Under the pieces are notes generated by a model. The model worked only from the letters and a program-made list of their open reading frames with translations. It ran no database searches and had not been told where the DNA came from. A stretch of DNA of 64,000 nt from Siphonodentalium dalli. Lineage: Eukaryota > Mollusca > Scaphopoda > Gadilida > Siphonodentaliidae. Location: assembly GCA_032622095.1 (NCBI GenBank), contig CP136063.1:122160723-122224722 (forward strand), in the 5' to 3' direction. Made by a program: the position numbers and the translations under genes. Positions 58,617 through 64,000 of the stretch are shown here, piece after piece. How positions within the stretch are numbered: position 1 is the stretch's first letter; every line of letters begins with the position of its first letter.

Positions 58617-59744
58617 GTAATTCAAAAGTCTTGATTATTTTGTTATTTTTATTTTACCAACATATCATGTAGTAGTGTTGCATGTGACCTTCATTGGCCA
58701 CATGCTTTTCTTATATGTGCAGTTTGACTCCTTATTATGTAAACATAATATAAGTGATGCCACACAGGCATATATGTTAAAACTTCCATAATTTTATTCA
58801 AATTCAAACAGCCAGTGCAATGTCTTTGCAACAAACATAGCCTCCATGTCTTGCATGTTTACTAGCATTGGCTCACATAGGTACATCTTCCGCTGAGTAA
58901 GAGCTTTGGTATAGCGAACAATTTTATCCATGATCCAATTTACAAACATAATAATAACTGTTTCAGGTTCATTTACTCGACACAGCAGTCCATTTTACTG
59001 GGAACAGTGGGCTATCAAACCCCGTTGATCTCAAAATGTAACTTGTTTGGTTGCATTTTTCTGAACTAAGTTGTGAATCTCTGGTGTCATCAAGCGCTGA
59101 CGATCATGGTCACTCTGGTTGTTAGGATTCCTGAAATTTAGGAATTTTAACAAATTCCATTTCGTAACTCCATGTCCGAGTGTCTTGTACCTGGAGTTAA
59201 CCTTCCCTACCATATTGTTGATAAGAGAAGAATCTATACTTAAATTTAGATATAACTGTTGTCTTGAATTCATTCTGGATTGTAGCAAAAGTATTAACCA
59301 AAAACACTGGCTCCTGATAGTGGAGGTTAGAAGGTATCAACGTCATCTTTTCAAATTTGAATTTTGCTGTGACCATCAACTGTTGGGAAACCTTCGCTAT
59401 TTTTTGTCAAGGTTCAAGCAGTTTGGAATTTGTATTAATGAATACCGTCTGTGTTTTAGACCGGGGGCCCAGAGGGCTTCAATTACACTATCGATTATGA
59501 AAGGTTATTATGCCCTAGATTTGGTATCACCCTTGAATCATCACAGTAAACCAATCTCTTTAACTTAAATCCTGGCGTTTAGGGGCTAGCTCCAACACCG
59601 TCCCCTCCACCAAAAACACCTTCAATTATATTTTCAACTTATGTTTTGAATGACGTCTAGTCCAGGGGCTGATAGGGTATCCCCAGGATTTACCTTCACT
59701 CGACTCATTTTCTTCCTTATTATGTCCCTCAACTGTTAAGCAAT
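58617..59744. other. No confident gene; 149-codon frame at 59119-59568
   Basis: The plus-strand frame 59119-59568 is among the longest outside repeats but matches nothing I recognise, and an 85-codon antisense frame overlaps it. A 75-bp part (59354-59430) recurs at 51529-51605 in a similar reading, which suggests an old dispersed sequence and not a host exon. Confidence 0.3.
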
Positions 59745-60400
59745 GTGCCAAAGGATTTAGTCATCCAAAGAGTAAAATCCAAGATGGCCACTGGTAGCCA
59801 TGTTTTTCGACGAATTTCGGTACAAATTGGTGGCTCCCATATAGTGGTTTGTTTGTTTGGTGATGATCGAGTGATGTGGTCTCTAAGGTGATCCAAAGGA
59901 TTTAGTCATGCACAGAGTAAAAATACAAGATGCTGCCAGCAGCCATGTTTCTAATCTAGCTCTCATCTAGAGGTGATCCTAATCATGCCTGTAAATTTCC
60001 AAAACATTCCTTATTTATATGCAGTCCTTCCCACAAGGAAAACACTGCGAGATCATTTATAAGCTCTCGCAATTCAGAATACGTGTGTAATTCCACCCGT
60101 AATATAATCGTAAGTTGGGTTTTTCTCACACAAAATGTCATTGTGGGATAGACCTATGTCCAGTTACACTTTCACATGCCCATAATTTAACTGAGAAGAG
60201 AAAGGTTCTAAATATACCTTCAAATAGTTAAATATTGAATCAACGATTACAGTGACCATGAACAATTTGACAAGATCGAGGGACGAGTGCAAATTTAACA
60301 CCCATGAATTTAAAATTGCGAGTGCATATGGGTGCGAGAGCAATTCATCTCGTCTCCTGGGAAGGACTGCAAGATGGCTGCTGGCGGCCATATTTTTCAA
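59745..60400 (+). repeat. Family C repeat, interrupted
   Basis: 'CCAAAGGATTTAGTCATCCA' and 'AAATCCAAGATGGCCACTGG' start a C-type monomer. A second starts at 59895, and the repeat resumes at 60370 with 'AAGATGGCTGCTGGCGGCCA'. The interruption is the segment at 60022-60369. Confidence 0.7.
60022..60369. mobile_element. Candidate TIR element (348 bp)
   Basis: Begins CAGTCCTTCCCA and ends with its exact complement TGGGAAGGACTG, inside a family C monomer. A CTCTCGCAATTC / GCGAGAGCAATTC motif pair lies near the two ends. No matching target duplication is visible and some host repeat is missing at the right edge, so the call is tentative. Confidence 0.4.
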
Positions 60401-61853
60401 CGAATTTCAGAAATAATATTTCTGTCATCGTGCTCATTGAACTGAGTGCACTAGCCCTTGATTAGACCATGCAATGGGGGAGTTAATTGATTCAAATACT
60501 TAACTTTTTCTTAGTCCTGAAATTTGTGGGTGGGGCCCACCTTTGTGATTGTTATCCACACTCTGGAAGTTTCCTGAAACATATAGTTTCCGTGACATTA
60601 GATTCCTTTTTTTAGAACCGCCGGCGGTCCATCATGCATTCCTACTTTGAAACAAAATATTCTTATACGAATGCAAAAATATTATATTAAGCATGACATA
60701 ATTATAGGCCTTATAGGCCGGGTGTTTATTGTATTGTTCTCGTTATTTTGTATTATGCACACACATGTCACAAATAAATGATATCTCTCTCTCTCTCTCT
60801 CTCTCTTTATATTGGTTATATGTTTGGCTATTCATATAAACACTGAAATTAATCGCTAAGTTCATTCTAATGAACTCACAAATATTATAACCATGACATC
60901 GCCGAGAACTGTGCTGGCATTTAATACATTGTGCTCATTAGCCATTAACAGTGGTTTATGATCCACTTTATTAATGTAACAATTACATCAGCTGATGCCT
61001 GAAACAACCGGCAACAGCAGTTAATCAGCACCCGACCAATGGGCCATATTACGGAATACTTTCACTGATGTTATTAATATTAGGTACAATTTCTCGATTA
61101 TAATTGATTATTGATGACTGATTATCAATTAGAATCCTAATGGTATCTGCCTTGAATAAGTCGTTACGACATAAAATCCATTAATTGATGATATGACAAA
61201 ATTTTCCCAAATTTATTTAACGAAATTTCTCTTTTTCCGATTTTTGCTGACTTTTAGTATGTTGTTTATTGGAGGGTTTATGTACCTATTCCAGCAAACA
61301 AAATTCTGTTGCAATTAGTTCTGGGTAAAACCATAAATGGACAGGACTAAATACCGAGAACAATTAAAGAACTGAAGAAGTTGTCTGTGTATACTTCCTC
61401 ACATGGAGTACAATACCAGGATTCTTTAACAGAATAAAGTATCACCTGCAGTCCACATGCTTGATGAGCATTGATTGATCTGAAGATTACACCAACTCTC
61501 TTCAAGAGACACAAAGGCACTATCACTCATTATATCACCGATACACTCTTATTCAGTGAAGACAATTGAATTCGCTAAAAAATTATTTCTCCATTGCCGA
61601 AGATAACCAAGGGAGCACCTCGGCTTAATGAACATTGATTAGCTGTGATTGAGATACATTTCTTACAGTCTGGACAAACCCGTTGTGATCTGCATACTGA
61701 TCGCAACAATTGTTGCATATGGTGATAATGTGAAATTGTCACGTATGAACTGTAAATTGTTGACAGATCAATATGTGAGAAGTCTTGATATCTCAGGTGA
61801 AACAGGTGCTATACATAAATGGTAAAGCTTTCTACTTACTGCATGAAATAATA
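60401..61853. other. No gene; (TC)n at 60784-60807 and repeat T terminus at 61138-61185
   Basis: TC-dinucleotide microsatellite. 61138-61185 ('GAATCCTAATGGTATCTGCC' then TTGAATAAGTCGTTACGACA) matches the terminus of dispersed repeat T. The rest is AT-rich and unremarkable. Confidence 0.45.
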
Positions 61854-62618
61854 AAAGTGTACATGACACCCTAGCTCAACTTTGCGAAGAAGTGAAATTT
61901 TTGTGATGAGCAATAAATGGAACGATGAATTGAATTTTGAAATCAAAGATGGCAGCTGGTGACCATGTTTTTTTGCCGAATGACCCTAAAATGACATATT
62001 CCCATCTACATGTCAATGCTAACATTCATGACAAATTTCATGACGATACAACAAAGGTATGACCTGTAGCCCGTGCCAAAGGATTTAGTCATGCAAAGGG
62101 TAAAATACAAGATGGCTGTCGACGGCCATGTTTTATGGCAGAATGACCCCAAAATGACTCGTTCCCAACTACATGCCAATATTAACATGCATGACAAATT
62201 TCATGAAGATCAAACAAATGCCCTATCCTGTAGTCCGTGCTAATGGATTGAATTTTGAAATTCAAGATGGCTGCTGGCGGCCATGTTTTTCTGCCGAATG
62301 ATCCCAAAATGACTCGTTCTCATCTGCATGTCAATGTCATAATGATCTGATCAAAGGTATGACTTGTAGCCCATGCCAAAGGATTTAGTCATGTAAAGAT
62401 TAAAATCCAAGATGGCTGACAGCGACAACAGCCATGACAAATTTCATAATGATCCAACCAAAGGTACAACCTGTCGCCCATGCTAATGGAAATTGTTGAT
62501 GGACATCTCCACACACACACACACACCCTCACACCCTCACACACACTATCACACACACGGACGACAGATACCAAGCCATGGCAATAGCTCAAACTTTACA
62601 AATAATGTTGAGCGAAAA
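61854..62618 (+). mobile_element. Family B element, decayed but full-length
   Basis: Start AAAGTGTACATGACACCCTA, then four to five monomers, '(CA)n..ACACCCTCACACCC..' tail at 62507-62560, and a degraded 3' hairpin at 62586-62613 (AGCTCAAACTTTAC / ATAATGTTGAGC). Both ends are diverged, consistent with an older insertion than the 49374 copy. Confidence 0.75.
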
Positions 62619-64000
62619 AGTGTCCAGCATGATGATTTCCTCTCTTGGACCATACTCACTACCGCAAAGTTATGTCAGGGTCAATGAATGAGTAACTGGT
62701 ACAGGTAGTGTCACCTTGTAATGTATACCAAATTTTTTTGAACTATGTTCATATTTGTTTGAAATATCAAGCCGGACTAAAATAAAATGAAGAAAATTGA
62801 CAAACGAAGGGCCATAACTCAGGCAAAACAATGCAAACAAGGTCATTGAGTACTCTTTTGAAAGCAATCATGATGGTGAACCACATTCCAAATTTCATTC
62901 AGATCTGCGCGGATGGACAAAAAAACCCACACATGTAGCAGCATGGAGAGGGGATTATGTCACATTACAGTCAATGGGGCAATAATAGTATGGTCGTGGT
63001 ACGCGAATTGATGGGCTAACCCAGAATAAATTGGTAAAGTAGCGATTTTGATGTCAATAGACGCAAGAGAGTCCCCAGTATAACATATCTAAAATCCGCT
63101 AAAATCCGCTTAGGGGAAACTTTGTTATCCATGATGGCGTCCAACATGGATGTCTATATGACATCAGTTATCAAAATAAGTCATATACGATATATATATT
63201 GTGGCATAGGAAGTACGCATATATGCTAATGTGCGTGAAATTAGAGTACGAAAGCGAATAGAGTAACACGGACGGAAAATAATACAATCACGTACATGAA
63301 ATGGCTGTCAAAATGGCCGCAACTTCAAGTCATGCCACGAGCAAAGCAGCATATTGGATAACCACATATGCGTGAAAATACGAATTGGTAATATACAAGT
63401 CTGGTGTTGATTTTCTTTGAAGGTACACAGATCATTAAAACAGATTCATCGGATTTATCGGTGACATCAACGCAAGTCAATCCCAATGATTTACGTCTTG
63501 AAAGTTCGGGTGTTCTCCTTAGAATACACCTAACAGTCGGACAAAACATAATAATATCGGGCATGCAGCACACGAAGTAATGTTTCACCACACAGTGTGT
63601 GGTAGTTTCATTCGGCATGATGATTCATTATGGAATGTAACGCAAAAAAAATGAATCCTATAGCCATGTGGTATACATACTAGTTAAATTCTCGAATGTT
63701 TCAACACTCCGTGATAACATACCATTCACATATGTCGCAATGCTTATTATACTACAGAGAAGCACTCATCTTTTCACTGGATTAGCACCCCGTCTCAACA
63801 TGTCAAAGAGACGTACATCGTGCATTTTGTTTAAGACTAATGTTCATTCTTCTACCAACACGTTTCATAATAGACAATTTTGTTCAAAATACTTCAGCCG
63901 GTACTTTACAACTGGAATATGCTACCACGCAATGCACAATATTAGTTTTCAGTATGTTGGTGTTTGAAAAGATATTGCCAATACCACCACAAATGTGTGC
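62619..64000. other. No gene recognised
   Basis: One 'GGGCCATAACTC' phrase at 62810 links to the repeats at 37 and 54 kb. Frames of 97 codons (minus, 63325-63618) and 99 codons (plus, 63668-63967) have no recognisable product. Sequence after 63000 looks unique. Confidence 0.4.

Noticed and set aside
62613-62625. Second family B start (AAAGTGTCC) directly after a family B 3' end, i.e. a concatemer
   Set aside because: Only eight bases match, and the following sequence does not continue as family B.
63325-63967. 97- and 99-codon frames near the right edge
   Set aside because: No recognisable motif. The length is within what AT-rich non-coding DNA gives over 64 kb, and no splice or start context was convincing.
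1-64000. tRNA, rRNA or tRNA-derived SINEs
   Set aside because: No A-box/B-box pair, cloverleaf or rRNA core was recognised by eye. GTTCGAAT-like strings found fall inside the DIRS recombinase or lack a partner box.

Overview
The window is eukaryotic nuclear DNA from an invertebrate. It is AT-rich, has no operons and no dense coding, and is full of DIRS, non-LTR, Helitron-like, hAT-like and MITE-like repeats. Short motifs such as 'ggccataactc' and '...gaaacttggtatgtg...' inside minisatellite-bearing elements are reminiscent of marine molluscs, bivalves in particular. That placement is an impression from repeat style, not a proof. I found no intact host gene, no rRNA or tRNA and no CRISPR array. 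Almost every recognisable protein fragment belongs to a mobile element.

Layout. 1-5 kb: a decayed DIRS-type tyrosine-recombinase retrotransposon on the minus strand (gag, RT-RNase H-methyltransferase-like region, recombinase). 5-10 kb: simple repeats, a 28-bp minisatellite, and a 'GTGTC element' (called family B here) interrupted by Helitron-type sequence and by a 1191-bp hAT-like element with a perfect 8-bp target duplication. 10-21.6 kb: mostly unremarkable unique sequence with one MITE and a few fold-backs. 21.6-24.6 kb: a three-level nest, MITE family M containing a family B element containing a 1189-bp hAT-like element. 27-28 kb: the 3' end of a non-LTR retrotransposon with an uninterrupted 312-codon frame. 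29-30.9 kb: more family B. 30.9-36.1 kb: a head-to-tail series of non-autonomous Helitron-like elements that carry about 35 copies of a GC-rich 122-bp satellite. 37-38.3 kb: a degenerate ~200-bp repeat. 41-47.6 kb: a second DIRS gag fragment, a fresh 848-bp tandem duplication and a second DIRS RT/recombinase relic. 48-51 kb: a decayed unidentified gene and another full family B element. 51-64 kb: dispersed repeats, a near-perfect 72-bp palindrome, and a hAT-like element that contains a complete 632-bp inverted Helitron copy, then more family B/C repeats.

The strongest discovery-type signals are as follows. (1) Direct CTAG|TC junctions join successive Helitron-like units without host DNA, and distinctive satellite variants occur in the same order in two units. 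This points to rolling-circle or concatemeric origin followed by whole-monomer gains and losses. (2) Family B has a conserved 3' hairpin whose stem bases change in pairs between copies. (3) The nest at 21.6-24.6 kb gives the relative ages of three element families. No gene network can be inferred here. The window is best read as a repeat-rich intergenic or intronic region.
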